A stretch of 64,000 nt of DNA from Exiguobacterium sp. Leaf196 (GTDB lineage: Bacteria > Bacillota > Bacilli > Exiguobacteriales > Exiguobacteriaceae), in NCBI RefSeq assembly GCF_001423965.1, contig NZ_LMPV01000006.1, positions 124,001-188,000 on the forward strand, read 5' to 3'. The translations under genes were made by a program, and so were the position numbers. Below the pieces are notes generated by a model. It made no database searches. It had not been told where the DNA came from and saw only the letters and a list, made by a program, of their open reading frames with translations. Shown here piece after piece: positions 8,562 through 17,188 of this stretch (the stretch's first letter is position 1; the number at the start of each line of letters is the position of its first letter).

Positions 8562-8618
8562 CCATCCTTCTGACCACGAAAAAATACAAAATGGTGCCAC
8601 TTCTGGTAGAAGATAAAA

Positions 8619-8654
8619 AGGTGCGACATTGCCTGACGAGGCAATGTCGCACCT
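8619..8654 (-). terminator. Strong terminator after the MecA-type gene
   Basis: A perfect 16-bp stem (8619-8634 with 8639-8654) and a 4-base loop are followed on the minus strand by CCTTTTTAT. It isolates the mecA-type gene from ddl. Confidence 0.92.
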
Positions 8655-8660
8655 AATGTT

Positions 8661-9251
8661 CTAAATGTGGAATTGTTCCGCAATCGTGGCAATGGCTTGT
8701 TTCGATTGAATCGTTTTTCCGTACTCTGACATGACGAGCGGACTTTTCGGGCTCGGTTCCCCGTATTCTGACAAAATCGTCGTCACCGTACGCTCGAGCG
8801 CGTCATTCATTCGTTCCTGGAAATAGAGATAATAGCTGCCTTCGAAGAAATAAAGACTACCGCCTGTCTCCGTGTACGACATATGTCGTAATAACCCATG
8901 GCTCGCTTGAATGACATCTTCGAGCGAATTCAAGGCATACAAGACATGATGGACGATGTCGACCGTCATGCGAATTTCGACTTGATCAAATTCGTCATTC
9001 ATCTCTTCCGGTAGATCACCTTCACGACGCACATCAACGAGCATGCCGTCATTCGGAAAGAATGTGACGAAAAATTCGAGTGTTCCTGCTGCCTGAAAAC
9101 CAAAATTCGATTCAGCTTCCTCTAATAAATTGCGCAATAGAGCTTGTCCCTTCCCAACGGCCAACGTTTCTGGTCGGACATCGTGAAGTGATAACTCTTG
9201 CTTCGTAATGAAGACACGAAGGTGTCCTTGTTTCATTTGTTCAAACCTCAT
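8661..9251 (-). CDS. MecA/YpbH-family adaptor protein for ClpC
   Basis: MecA-family adaptors bring substrates to the ClpCP protease. The 196-residue protein begins MRFEQMKQGHLRVFITKQEL, which has the N-terminal MecA pattern. Its C-terminal half (about 105-196) corresponds to the ClpC-binding domain, with HVLYALNSLEDVIQ and a YLYFQERMNDALERTVTTILSEYG segment. The start at ATG 9249-9251 follows GGAGGAG. A frame opening ten codons earlier lacks a binding site. Location near gudB and recQ matches ypbH (mecB) of Bacillus rather than mecA. Which paralogue it equals functionally is uncertain. It has its own terminator. Confidence 0.82.
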   Translation of the reverse strand: MRFEQMKQGHLRVFITKQELSLHDVRPETLAVGKGQALLRNLLEEAESNFGFQAAGTLEFFVTFFPNDGMLVDVRREGDLPEEMNDEFDQVEIRMTVDIVHHVLYALNSLEDVIQASHGLLRHMSYTETGGSLYFFEGSYYLYFQERMNDALERTVTTILSEYGEPSPKSPLVMSEYGKTIQSKQAIATIAEQFHI

Positions 9252-9308
9252 ATAGACTCCTCCAGTCAAGACCGGAAACATAGGTGTCTCCGTTCGCTAT
9301 GAACCATA

Positions 9309-10193
9309 CTATACACCAGATACCGGAGTGAGTCGACTTAACCAACTTTTCCACGATTGATCGTCCGCACCAAGTAAGTGTGGTCCGTATCGTTCCGGAA
9401 GCTGATCGACCGCGTATCCTCCAAGTCCAATTTCAAGATTCGGAAAATCAGCCATCAAACAGTCTAATGCTTCATCAAGCAATGGTAAATGATCGGATAA
9501 CGTGCACGATAAGATGACAGCTTTCGGTTGCAATTGATGTGTCACGGCTACTAAGTCCGGCACCGGAATACCAGAACCGAGGAAAATCACATCAAAACCC
9601 GATTGCCGCAAGTAGAGTGTGAAGAAGAGTAGTCCGAGCTCATGTTCTTCTTCTGGTGCACAGACACAAACGATTCGCGGCAAGAACGGATTGATCGGCA
9701 TCTGTAGTGATAACGTCGAAAGACGGGCTCTTAAGAAAGCTGTTGCAAAATGTTCATGCGCAATTGTAATCTCTCCTGACTCCCATTTCAGTCCGATTTC
9801 ATGTAAGAGTGGACCAACGATATCTTGAATGACTTTATCGAAACTAAACATCGAGAACGCTTTATTCATGATGTCATGCGCGTGTCGTTCTTCGAAGTTC
9901 GTCAATGCACGGAATAACTGATCTCGTAGTTCGACTCCGTAATCATGGGGCACTTCAGCTCGATTGACAGGCATCTCATATAATTGAATTGCCTTTGAAA
10001 CCGACAATCCTTCTTTTTGTTTATCGACGATCCAACGCAATTTCGCAACGTCACTATCACTATAAATGCGATGCCCGGATTCACTTCGATCCGGATCAAG
10101 CACTTGATATCTCCGCTCCCAAGCACGAATGGTCGTCGGGTTGAGTCCCACCAACGCAGCGACTGCTTTGATATTGTATTTCCCACGATCCAT
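9309..10193 (-). CDS. MerR-family regulator with B12-binding domain (CarH/LitR-like)
   Basis: The first 75 of 294 residues form a MerR-type winged helix (TIRAWERRYQVLDPDRSESGH is the recognition and wing region). Residues 85-165 form a four-helix bundle and 170-290 a Rossmann-like cobalamin-binding domain. The CarH photoreceptor signature Wx9EH is exact (W137, E147, H148). The lower-axial-ligand histidine is present at H184 in EEEHELG. The residue after the tryptophan is E138, not the histidine (H132) that forms the bis-His light adduct in Thermus CarH. In the family, adenosylcobalamin drives tetramer binding to DNA and light releases it. Light sensing here is inferred from motifs. AAGGAGG precedes the ATG. 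An inverted repeat spans its -10 box. Confidence 0.82.
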   Translation of the reverse strand: MDRGKYNIKAVAALVGLNPTTIRAWERRYQVLDPDRSESGHRIYSDSDVAKLRWIVDKQKEGLSVSKAIQLYEMPVNRAEVPHDYGVELRDQLFRALTNFEERHAHDIMNKAFSMFSFDKVIQDIVGPLLHEIGLKWESGEITIAHEHFATAFLRARLSTLSLQMPINPFLPRIVCVCAPEEEHELGLLFFTLYLRQSGFDVIFLGSGIPVPDLVAVTHQLQPKAVILSCTLSDHLPLLDEALDCLMADFPNLEIGLGGYAVDQLPERYGPHLLGADDQSWKSWLSRLTPVSGV

Positions 10194-10214
10194 GCATCGT
10201 GCCTCCTTCCCCTT

Positions 10215-10237
10215 CCTTTCTAGTATACGCTGAAAGG
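10215..10237 (-). promoter_or_regulatory. -10 box within an inverted repeat upstream of the CarH-like gene
   Basis: On the minus strand TATACT (10222-10227) is flanked by CCTTTC and GAAAGG arms (6 bp each, 11 bp apart). The arms would let a dimer or tetramer occlude the promoter. Autoregulation is a guess. Confidence 0.4.
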
Positions 10238-10264
10238 AAAAAAATCTCCGTTCACAATGTGCCT

Positions 10265-10459
10265 TTACATCATGAAACCGATGGAGACGAAGGCGATGAT
10301 GATCGTGATCATGAGTACCGTTAGCGTGATTGCTAGCGGATTTTTTCGAAATGGTTGCTTCAGTCGTTCATTTCGAACGTGTTCGATTCGCGAGGAACGT
10401 GGTGGTAAGAGTTGCTCCTCTTCGTTCTGATGTAACCGCCGTTGATCTTGTTTACTCAA
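10265..10459 (-). CDS. Small single-pass membrane protein, YpbE-like N-terminus without LysM
   Basis: A 64-residue protein starting at TTG (10457-10459) behind AAGGTGA. The first 40 residues are charged and cytosolic-looking (PPRSSRIEHVRNERLKQ is the basic stretch). One membrane helix fills the C-terminus (about 44-64, LAITLTVLMITIIIAFVSIG). It lies directly after recQ, where B. subtilis has ypbE, whose product also has a charged N-terminus, one helix and then an extracellular LysM domain. Here the frame stops at the helix and there is no room for a LysM domain. It may be a reduced YpbE or an unrelated protein. Function unknown. Confidence 0.6.
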   Translation of the reverse strand: MSKQDQRRLHQNEEEQLLPPRSSRIEHVRNERLKQPFRKNPLAITLTVLMITIIIAFVSIGFMM

Positions 10460-10502
10460 TGTTCATCACCTTTTCTTGAAAAAAATAAGGATATTTTCTA
10501 GT

Positions 10503-11933
10503 TTACACCGAATCTAGTGATGAAAAAAAGACTTGTTCTAAACGCTTTTTCCAATTTACCGTTTGAAGCACCTTACTCTTCACGGGATCCTGCCATTCGA
10601 TCGTACCGCATATATCACAACAACGTGGCTGAACGATTGCCGGTTCATCAAAATGATGCAATAACATCGTACGGCGACATTCATTCCGGTGAATATAGTC
10701 CATCATCCGGCTGACTTCTCGTCCTTTGAGCTGTTTTCGTTCCACCTGCCATTGCATTATACGTTCCTTCGACCAGCCATTCTCAAGTTGCGATTTCAGT
10801 AACCGATATGCTGGATCTTCCGGATTGAGGTGTAGACGAGTCTCGATTTTCGCGTAGGACTCACCTCTTCTCACCCCTTGTTGTAACTGATCAATCCAAA
10901 GGACAGGCGCATATTGTGTCTCAATCAGAAAGGTTTGTAATTGTTCATCCTGAGGAGCATAAAGCAAGATCGCCGTCGCCTCTTTTCCGTCCCGACCGGC
11001 ACGTCCGATTTCCTGCATATAAGCTTCAAGCGTCGCCGGCATCGTATGATGGATAACTGTACGAACGTTTCCTTTATCAACACCCATTCCAAATGCGCTC
11101 GTACAAACGAGACAGTCCATTTCATCATGAAGAAACTGTTGTTGAACAAGCTGACGGTCTTCCATCGTTAATCCGGCATGATAGTAGGTTGCCCCTTCAA
11201 TGATTCCTGCAATCCGTTCCGCTTCTTTACGCGTTGTCGTATAGATGACACAGGGACGAACGATACGAGTCATCCAACGGTCGAGTACTGCGTCTTTTTC
11301 TTCTCGATCGACGCGATCCACGATGTACTGGATTTCCGGTCGATTGACGGAACGACGGATGACATGCGGTTCTCGCATCTGCAATTGTATTCGGATATCT
11401 CGTTCGACAGCTTGAGTCGCTGTTGCGGTTAAGGCGAGGCACTGCGGAAAACCTAGTTCCCGGCGAATTTGCCCAAGTCTTGCATACTCAGGTCGAAACT
11501 CGTGTCCCCACTGCGAGATACAGTGGGCTTCATCGACGACGAATAGCGCGATGTCGACCTGTTTCAGACGAGCCCGTATTTGTGGTAACGCGAGTTGTTC
11601 CGGTGATAAGTAGAGATACCGTAGATGTTCGAGTACGGATAAGATTTGCTCTTTTTCTTCTCGCGTCTCAACAGATGTTAATTTTGCGACAGAACGTTCT
11701 CCCCGACGTTTGATTTGCATGACTTGATCCTCAATCAAAGAGAGCAGCGGAGACAAAATCAATGTCAGTCCCTCTCCTTTTACATACGAAGGAAACTGAT
11801 AACATACAGACTTTCCTCCACCTGTCGGTAAAATTGCTAACGTATCTGTTCCATTCAGGATGGATTCGATGATTTGGCGTTGTCCAGGTCGAAACGCTTC
11901 ATAACCGAAATGTCGATGCAATAACGCTTCCAT
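10503..11933 (-). CDS. recQ: ATP-dependent DNA helicase RecQ (short form)
   Basis: 3'-5' helicase acting in recombination and replication repair. The protein has 476 residues from the ATG at 11931-11933. It has Walker A TGGGKSVCYQFP, the DEAH box DEAHCISQWGHEFRPEY with the aromatic loop, and motif VI QEIGRAGRDG. It ends with a zinc-binding region in which NECRR and CCDIC supply the cysteines. There is no HRDC domain, so it is the short RecQ type found in Bacillus (RecQ/YpbC). GGGAGGG precedes the chosen ATG. The ATG shares one base with the upstream ypbB stop (TAATG), so translation is coupled. Confidence 0.92.
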   Translation of the reverse strand: MEALLHRHFGYEAFRPGQRQIIESILNGTDTLAILPTGGGKSVCYQFPSYVKGEGLTLILSPLLSLIEDQVMQIKRRGERSVAKLTSVETREEKEQILSVLEHLRYLYLSPEQLALPQIRARLKQVDIALFVVDEAHCISQWGHEFRPEYARLGQIRRELGFPQCLALTATATQAVERDIRIQLQMREPHVIRRSVNRPEIQYIVDRVDREEKDAVLDRWMTRIVRPCVIYTTTRKEAERIAGIIEGATYYHAGLTMEDRQLVQQQFLHDEMDCLVCTSAFGMGVDKGNVRTVIHHTMPATLEAYMQEIGRAGRDGKEATAILLYAPQDEQLQTFLIETQYAPVLWIDQLQQGVRRGESYAKIETRLHLNPEDPAYRLLKSQLENGWSKERIMQWQVERKQLKGREVSRMMDYIHRNECRRTMLLHHFDEPAIVQPRCCDICGTIEWQDPVKSKVLQTVNWKKRLEQVFFSSLDSV

Positions 11934-12955
11934 TAACTTCCCTCCCATTTACTACGAGCTAAGACCAATCGAATTTGAAAATAGGATACGTCTGATTGCA
12001 TCGCGCTTTTGATTCGCTTGAGCGCATAAGTTTTGAGTTGTTGTGCGATATGTCGAATTTCTTCTTGTTGAGCCGTATCAACGAAATGATCTAACGGAAA
12101 AGTGGGTGCATACATTGCAATTTCAACAAGATGGTCTTCCATCGTGCTATTTTTTAGACGTCTTCTGACCGCAACATCTTCAACAGTGAGTCCTTGTTGC
12201 AATAATTCCCAAGTCGTTTGAGCAGACTGCGTCATCTTCGGAGTATGGAGACCGGCTCCGATTTGTTGAATGAGCGGTGTACTTTTTAAGTCATTGATGC
12301 ATCTTCGCCAAGCTATGATAAATTCGAACTGGACCGTCTCGACATCTACCTTCATCATTCGTGCCAATTGAGGATATGACCATCCCGTTTGCACACCTGA
12401 TAATCGATGACTGATCAATGTCGCATCTCGTTCCGGTAAGCGCTCAAGGAGGAGCGTCAATTCTTGATACATCTGCGCTAACCAATCTGCTCGATTCGAG
12501 ATGGTCGGAAGAACACTCTTGACCCACTCCCGGACGATCGTCTCTTGTTGCACGGGAATGAATGGTTGTTGTGCTTCTAGACAAATTACCGTTTGAACGA
12601 GAAGACTGAGCCGTTTCCACATCATTTCAGCATATCCCCGAAGTTCACCACCAAGTTGATCAATGATTACTCCATCCGTTTGTCCTACTAGTCGAGCGCC
12701 TTCGCTCGTCAGTCGAAGTGTCTCTTGCCGTTCGATCCACTTTTTCTGAACAAGTTCCGTTAAAACCGACTCGAATCGCTGTTTACTGACTAATACGGTA
12801 CCGAACGTCGACTCTAAATCATAAAAATGAGCATCTTGAAGAGAAGTTGCTGACTTCTTCCCTTGAAAAACATGATAAAGACTCCGGTCCGAACGTTCGT
12901 CTCGAAGACGCTGAATCGATTCTAGAAAAATGCGCTCTAGTAATGAAATTTCCAT
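11933..12955 (-). CDS. ypbB: YpbB-like helix-turn-helix protein, RecQ partner by context
   Basis: A 340-residue soluble protein. The C-terminal part (about 245-320) reads as a helix-turn-helix (TTWELLQQGLTVEDVAVRRRLKNSTMEDHLVEIA). That is the pattern found at the end of some RecQ helicases and in B. subtilis YpbB, which is encoded just ahead of recQ. The start follows AAGGAG. The coupling to recQ (stop and start share a base) suggests the two products act together, perhaps replacing the missing C-terminal module of RecQ. That role is inference; no enzyme motif is visible. Confidence 0.78.
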   Translation of the reverse strand: MEISLLERIFLESIQRLRDERSDRSLYHVFQGKKSATSLQDAHFYDLESTFGTVLVSKQRFESVLTELVQKKWIERQETLRLTSEGARLVGQTDGVIIDQLGGELRGYAEMMWKRLSLLVQTVICLEAQQPFIPVQQETIVREWVKSVLPTISNRADWLAQMYQELTLLLERLPERDATLISHRLSGVQTGWSYPQLARMMKVDVETVQFEFIIAWRRCINDLKSTPLIQQIGAGLHTPKMTQSAQTTWELLQQGLTVEDVAVRRRLKNSTMEDHLVEIAMYAPTFPLDHFVDTAQQEEIRHIAQQLKTYALKRIKSAMQSDVSYFQIRLVLARSKWEGS

Positions 12956-13096
12956 CTGCCACGCTCCTTTCTGATATATAGTGTTTATCGATTTGAAGAT
13001 GATACCTCATCCATTTTCTTTTCGTTACGTTTTAGACATACTGTTTGCGGGCATGTGATGATATATACATTTTCTGTTATCACTTACGCTTCGTCA

Positions 13097-13125
13097 TTGA
13101 AATGCAACGATGAGTCCGATACAAT
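13097..13125 (+). promoter_or_regulatory. Sigma-A-type promoter for the ferredoxin gene
   Basis: TTGAAA (13097-13102) and TACAAT (13120-13125) are separated by exactly 17 bp, about 60 bp before the ferredoxin start. Confidence 0.72.
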
Positions 13126-13170
13126 GACATATAGATGAGAACAGCGTGTTTCAATAATGTTTTCGTATAG

Positions 13171-13434
<264 letters not shown>

Positions 13435-13440
13435 GTGAAT

Positions 13441-13475
13441 AAAAAAAGATGTTTCCTTGCGAAACATCTTTTTTT
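13441..13475 (+). terminator. Terminator after fer
   Basis: A perfect 15-bp stem (13441-13455 with 13461-13475) with loop CTTGC and A- and T-runs at its ends. It could also work on the other strand. Confidence 0.93.
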
Positions 13476-13517
13476 ATTGGTCTTTTATTCACGCGATATA
13501 TCTATCAATCATTAAAA

Positions 13518-13551
13518 AAACCGGACGTCGCCATTTGGCAACATCCGGTTT
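13518..13551 (-). terminator. Terminator of the nup operon
   Basis: AAACCGGATGTTGCC pairs with GGCGACGTCCGGTTT (a few wobble or mismatched positions) around a 4-base loop, followed by TTTT on the minus strand. It closes the transporter operon and faces the fer terminator. Confidence 0.88.
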
Positions 13552-13567
13552 CTAAGTGGTAAAAAAT

Positions 13568-14527
13568 TTAGCGTTTTCCTTTGATATATGGTACACCAAC
13601 AGCTTTTGGTGCATCCGCCCGACCAACGACACCAGCGAGTGCTAGGATCGTCAAGAGATACGGTGCAATCAATAGATACACTTGCGGAATTTGATCGAGT
13701 AACGGCAATTGCTGACCGATGATTGAAATCGCTTGAGCGAATCCGAAGAATAGTGCAGCACCCATAGCCCCGAGTGGATTCCATTTTCCGAAGATCATCG
13801 CCGCAATCGCGAGGAACCCTTGACCGAGGATCGTCGTCACACTGAAGTTCAGTGAGATTGATGTCGCATAAACAGCACCAGCAAGACCACCGAAACCACC
13901 AGAGATCATGACACCGATGAAACGCATCTTCGTGACGTTGATTCCCATTGTATCTGCCGCCATCGGATGTTCCCCGACAGAACGTAAACGAAGACCAAAT
14001 GGCGTCTTGAAAATGATGTACCACGCGACGAAGGCAAGGATGATCGCGATATACGATGTGTAGTAGACGTTCGCGAAGAACATCTTCAGCACAGGAATAT
14101 CGGACAAGAATGGCACGTTCTCTTTTGAGATTCGGTTTGGAATCGAATCCGTTTGTCCTTTTCCGTAAAGCGCCCGGACGAGGAAGATGGCAAGACCGAC
14201 TGCAAGCAAGTTGATCGCAACTCCAAGAACCGTTTGATCAGCCCGGAAAAGGATTGCCGGAATCGCAAGGAAGAGCGAGAAAACTGCTCCGACGACAATC
14301 GCAATGAGCATCGCAAGCCAAGGACTCGCAGCACCCAAGCCCATTTTTGATAGCGTCAATGCCGTGACGACACCCGTGAAGGCACCCATGACCATTAAAC
14401 CTTCTAACGCGATGTTAACGACGCCAGAACGCTCACTGAAAATGCCGCCAAGTGCTGCAATGATCAACGGAGCCGAATAGGCAAGTGCGATTGGCACGAT
14501 GATATAAAGTACTTCAAGAAAGCCCAT
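13568..14527 (-). CDS. nupQ: Nucleoside ABC transporter permease (NupQ/YufQ type)
   Basis: One of two permeases of a BmpA-type nucleoside importer. The 319-residue protein is hydrophobic, with eight or more membrane segments of the branched-chain-amino-acid-permease-like fold. It carries GIFSERSGVVNIALEGLMVMGAF, typical of the NupQ/YufQ subfamily. Its start shares one base with the nupP stop (TAATG), so the two permeases are made together. It is the last gene of the operon and is followed by a strong terminator. Substrate specificity (guanosine in B. subtilis) is by analogy. Confidence 0.88.
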   Translation of the reverse strand: MGFLEVLYIIVPIALAYSAPLIIAALGGIFSERSGVVNIALEGLMVMGAFTGVVTALTLSKMGLGAASPWLAMLIAIVVGAVFSLFLAIPAILFRADQTVLGVAINLLAVGLAIFLVRALYGKGQTDSIPNRISKENVPFLSDIPVLKMFFANVYYTSYIAIILAFVAWYIIFKTPFGLRLRSVGEHPMAADTMGINVTKMRFIGVMISGGFGGLAGAVYATSISLNFSVTTILGQGFLAIAAMIFGKWNPLGAMGAALFFGFAQAISIIGQQLPLLDQIPQVYLLIAPYLLTILALAGVVGRADAPKAVGVPYIKGKR

Positions 14528-15597
14528 TACTGACCGGCTCCTTTCGCTTTTTTAGATTCTTTCTTAACTGCGAACTTCTCGATGACGAGACGAATCGCGT
14601 ATCCAGAAGCCACGAAGATGATGATGAACGCAATGATAATTTTGATCAGTTCCGGTGGAATACCAATCTGTTGCATCGACAGACCACCGATATTGAGTCC
14701 TGCAAATAGCAATGCAGCGAGCACGACGCCGATCGGATTATTCGCACCTAACAAGGCAACCGCGATCCCGTCGAATCCAACACCAGTGAAGGACGCATTC
14801 AACGTCATGTTTTGGAACGTCCCAAGACCTTCCATCGCCCCAGCAAGACCAGCGAACACACCTGAGATGACGAACGATAAGATGATATTGCGGTTAACGC
14901 CCATCCCTGCATATTCAGCAGCATTCTTATTGAATCCAACAGCTCGAAGTTCATAACCGAGTGTTGTTTTCCAAAGAATAAACCAGAAGACGAGTGCAGC
15001 GATGATTGCGATGAAAATTCCGTTATGAAGACGTGAGAAATCCGTGATTTCTTGTAAGAACGGTGACGCAAGTGATGCTGATTCCTTGATTGTCTCCGTC
15101 CGCTCATTCGTAATGCCGATGACGTGACGTAAAATATCGTTCGTGACGTATAACGCGATATAGTTCATCATGATCGACGTGATGACTTCATGTACGTGGA
15201 ATTTCGCTTTTAAGATACCAGGAATCGATGCCCAAAGCGCACCTGCTAAACCTGCTCCAATCAAAGCGAGTGGTAAATGAACAACTGTCGGCAAATCAAA
15301 CTTGATTCCAATCCAGACTGCAACCATCCAGCCGACGAGCACTTGACCTTCGACACCGATGTTAAAAAGTCCTGTCCGAAAAGCAAACGCGACAGCAAGA
15401 CCCGCGAAGATCAATGGAGCCGCCGCACGCAATGTTTCACCGATGCTGTACGGTTCGCCAAAAATACCATAGAATAATTGATCAAACCCAGCAATCGGAT
15501 CATACCCACCAATGAGCATGACGATTGCCCCGACGACCATCCCAAGCACGATGGAAAGAATCGGAATGAGGATGCCGTAAAAACGCTCTAACTTCAT
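14527..15597 (-). CDS. nupP: Nucleoside ABC transporter permease (NupP/YufP type)
   Basis: The larger permease of the importer, 356 residues. It has a membrane helix at 8-30 and a family core containing FRTGLFNIGVEGQVLVGW and VHEVITSIMMNYIALY. An extended loop in the middle (about 165-200) distinguishes it from NupQ. The C-terminus is lysine-rich. Its ATG overlaps the nupO stop by four bases (ATGA). Together with NupQ it forms the heteromeric membrane channel energised by NupO and fed by the Bmp lipoprotein. Confidence 0.88.
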   Translation of the reverse strand: MKLERFYGILIPILSIVLGMVVGAIVMLIGGYDPIAGFDQLFYGIFGEPYSIGETLRAAAPLIFAGLAVAFAFRTGLFNIGVEGQVLVGWMVAVWIGIKFDLPTVVHLPLALIGAGLAGALWASIPGILKAKFHVHEVITSIMMNYIALYVTNDILRHVIGITNERTETIKESASLASPFLQEITDFSRLHNGIFIAIIAALVFWFILWKTTLGYELRAVGFNKNAAEYAGMGVNRNIILSFVISGVFAGLAGAMEGLGTFQNMTLNASFTGVGFDGIAVALLGANNPIGVVLAALLFAGLNIGGLSMQQIGIPPELIKIIIAFIIIFVASGYAIRLVIEKFAVKKESKKAKGAGQ

Positions 15598-17123
15598 GAA
15601 TGACCTACCTCCTCTTTCTTACCGCCGGCCATCAGGAAGCCAAGCTCAATTTCGTTCGTTTCTTTCGGATCCAAGAAGGCCACTGTTTTTCCTTCATATA
15701 ACACGGCAATCCGGTCAGAGACTTGCAGAATTTCTTCGAGTTCGAATGAAATCAACAAGACAGCACGACCTTTTTCGCGCTCAAGAACCAATTGTTCATG
15801 AATGAACTCGATTGCCCCAACATCAAGACCACGAGTCGGCTGAGCCGCAATCAGCAAATCTGGTGAACGATCGACTTCACGCGCGATGATCGCCTTCTGT
15901 TGGTTACCACCAGACAAGGCACGAGCGAACGTCTCTGGACTTGGAGTTCGGACGTCGAACTTCTCGATGAGCGTTTTGGCTTTTTCCATGACTTGTTTAT
16001 AGTTCATGATGCCTGCTTTTGAGTACGGTTGTTTGTAGTACGTTTGTAAGACCATGTTATGTCCAATCGAATAATCAAGGACAAGTCCATGTTTATGTCG
16101 GTCTTGCGGGATATGACCGACACCTGATTCCGTTACTTTCCGTGGCTTCAGGTTTTTAATCGATTTGTTGTTGAGGAAGATTTCGCCACTGTCTGCTTTA
16201 CGAAGACCTGTAATGGCTTCAATCAATTCCGTTTGTCCGTTTCCGTCGATTCCGGCAATTCCAACGATTTCTCCGGCACGAATGTCGAGATTCAATCCAT
16301 CGACTGCTTTGATGCCACGACCGTCCTTGACGACTAGATTCTTGATATCGAGAACGAGTTCTTGTGGAGTTGCCTTGGAATACTCCGCATTAAAGTTGAC
16401 TTCACGACCTACCATCATTTCAGCAAGACGCGACTGTGTCATCGTCTCATCAATATCGACCGTGCCGATATATTTACCACGGCGAATCGTCGTACAGCGA
16501 TCAGCTACTTCCATGATTTCTTTCAGTTTATGCGTAATGAGGATAATCGACTTTCCTTCCGCAATCAAGCGATTCATGATTTGAATCAATTCTTTGATCT
16601 CTTGCGGTGTCAAAACAGCAGATGGTTCATCAAAGATCAAGATGTCTGCCCCACGGTACAACGTCTTCAAAATTTCAACACGTTGTTGCATTCCGACTGA
16701 AATATCCTCGATTTTTGCATCAGGATCAACAGCAAGACCATACTGTTCAGAAATCTGGCGTACCTTTTCACGCGCCGATGCACGATCAATCTTAATCCCT
16801 GTACGTGGCTCTGCACCTAAAATGATGTTTTCAGTAACAGTGAAATTTTGAACGAGCATGAAGTGTTGGTGCACCATGCCGATTCCAAGATCATTCGCGA
16901 CGTTCGGACTCGTAATATTGACTTTTTCACCGCGTACACGAATTTCTCCAGCCTCAGGCTGATACAAACCAAATAAGACGTTCATCAGCGTCGATTTTCC
17001 GGCACCGTTTTCACCAAGTAAAGCGTGAATCTCACCTTTCCGAAGCTGGAGCGTGATATTATCATTTGCGACGAAATTGCCAAACTCTTTTCTGATGTTC
17101 AGCATCTCAATGACGTATTCCAA
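15594..17123 (-). CDS. nupO: Nucleoside ABC transporter ATPase with two ABC domains (NupO/YufO type)
   Basis: Energises the importer. The 509 residues carry two ABC modules. The first has Walker A LLGENGAGKST, a shortened signature SVGMQQRVE and Walker B ILIFDEPSAVLTPQE. The second has the degenerate P-loop GIAGIDGNGQTELIEAI and a canonical signature LSGGNQQKAIIARE. This asymmetry is normal for the sugar/nucleoside class. The start is TTG (17121-17123) nine bases after GGAG; the next in-frame ATG, six codons on, has no binding site. A hairpin separates it from the lipoprotein gene, so transporter genes are probably expressed by partial readthrough. Confidence 0.88.
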   Translation of the reverse strand: MEYVIEMLNIRKEFGNFVANDNITLQLRKGEIHALLGENGAGKSTLMNVLFGLYQPEAGEIRVRGEKVNITSPNVANDLGIGMVHQHFMLVQNFTVTENIILGAEPRTGIKIDRASAREKVRQISEQYGLAVDPDAKIEDISVGMQQRVEILKTLYRGADILIFDEPSAVLTPQEIKELIQIMNRLIAEGKSIILITHKLKEIMEVADRCTTIRRGKYIGTVDIDETMTQSRLAEMMVGREVNFNAEYSKATPQELVLDIKNLVVKDGRGIKAVDGLNLDIRAGEIVGIAGIDGNGQTELIEAITGLRKADSGEIFLNNKSIKNLKPRKVTESGVGHIPQDRHKHGLVLDYSIGHNMVLQTYYKQPYSKAGIMNYKQVMEKAKTLIEKFDVRTPSPETFARALSGGNQQKAIIAREVDRSPDLLIAAQPTRGLDVGAIEFIHEQLVLEREKGRAVLLISFELEEILQVSDRIAVLYEGKTVAFLDPKETNEIELGFLMAGGKKEEVGHS

Positions 17124-17152
17124 GAAAATCCACTCCCATGTTTAGTTTAAAA

Positions 17153-17178
17153 GGGGAGTCGCAATGCTAGCGACCCCC
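17153..17178 (-). terminator. Attenuating terminator between nupN and nupO
   Basis: GGGGgTCGC pairs with GCGActCCCC around a short loop and is followed by TTTT on the minus strand, ending 30 bases before nupO. Such a hairpin after the binding-protein gene commonly raises its level over the permeases. Confidence 0.7.
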
Positions 17179-17188
17179 GCTTTCATTA

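Noticed and set aside
8549..8565. Fur-box-like TGATAAT sequence at the ddl promoter
   Set aside because: Only one half of the 7-1-7 repeat fits, and the overlap with the -10 explains the AT-rich pattern.
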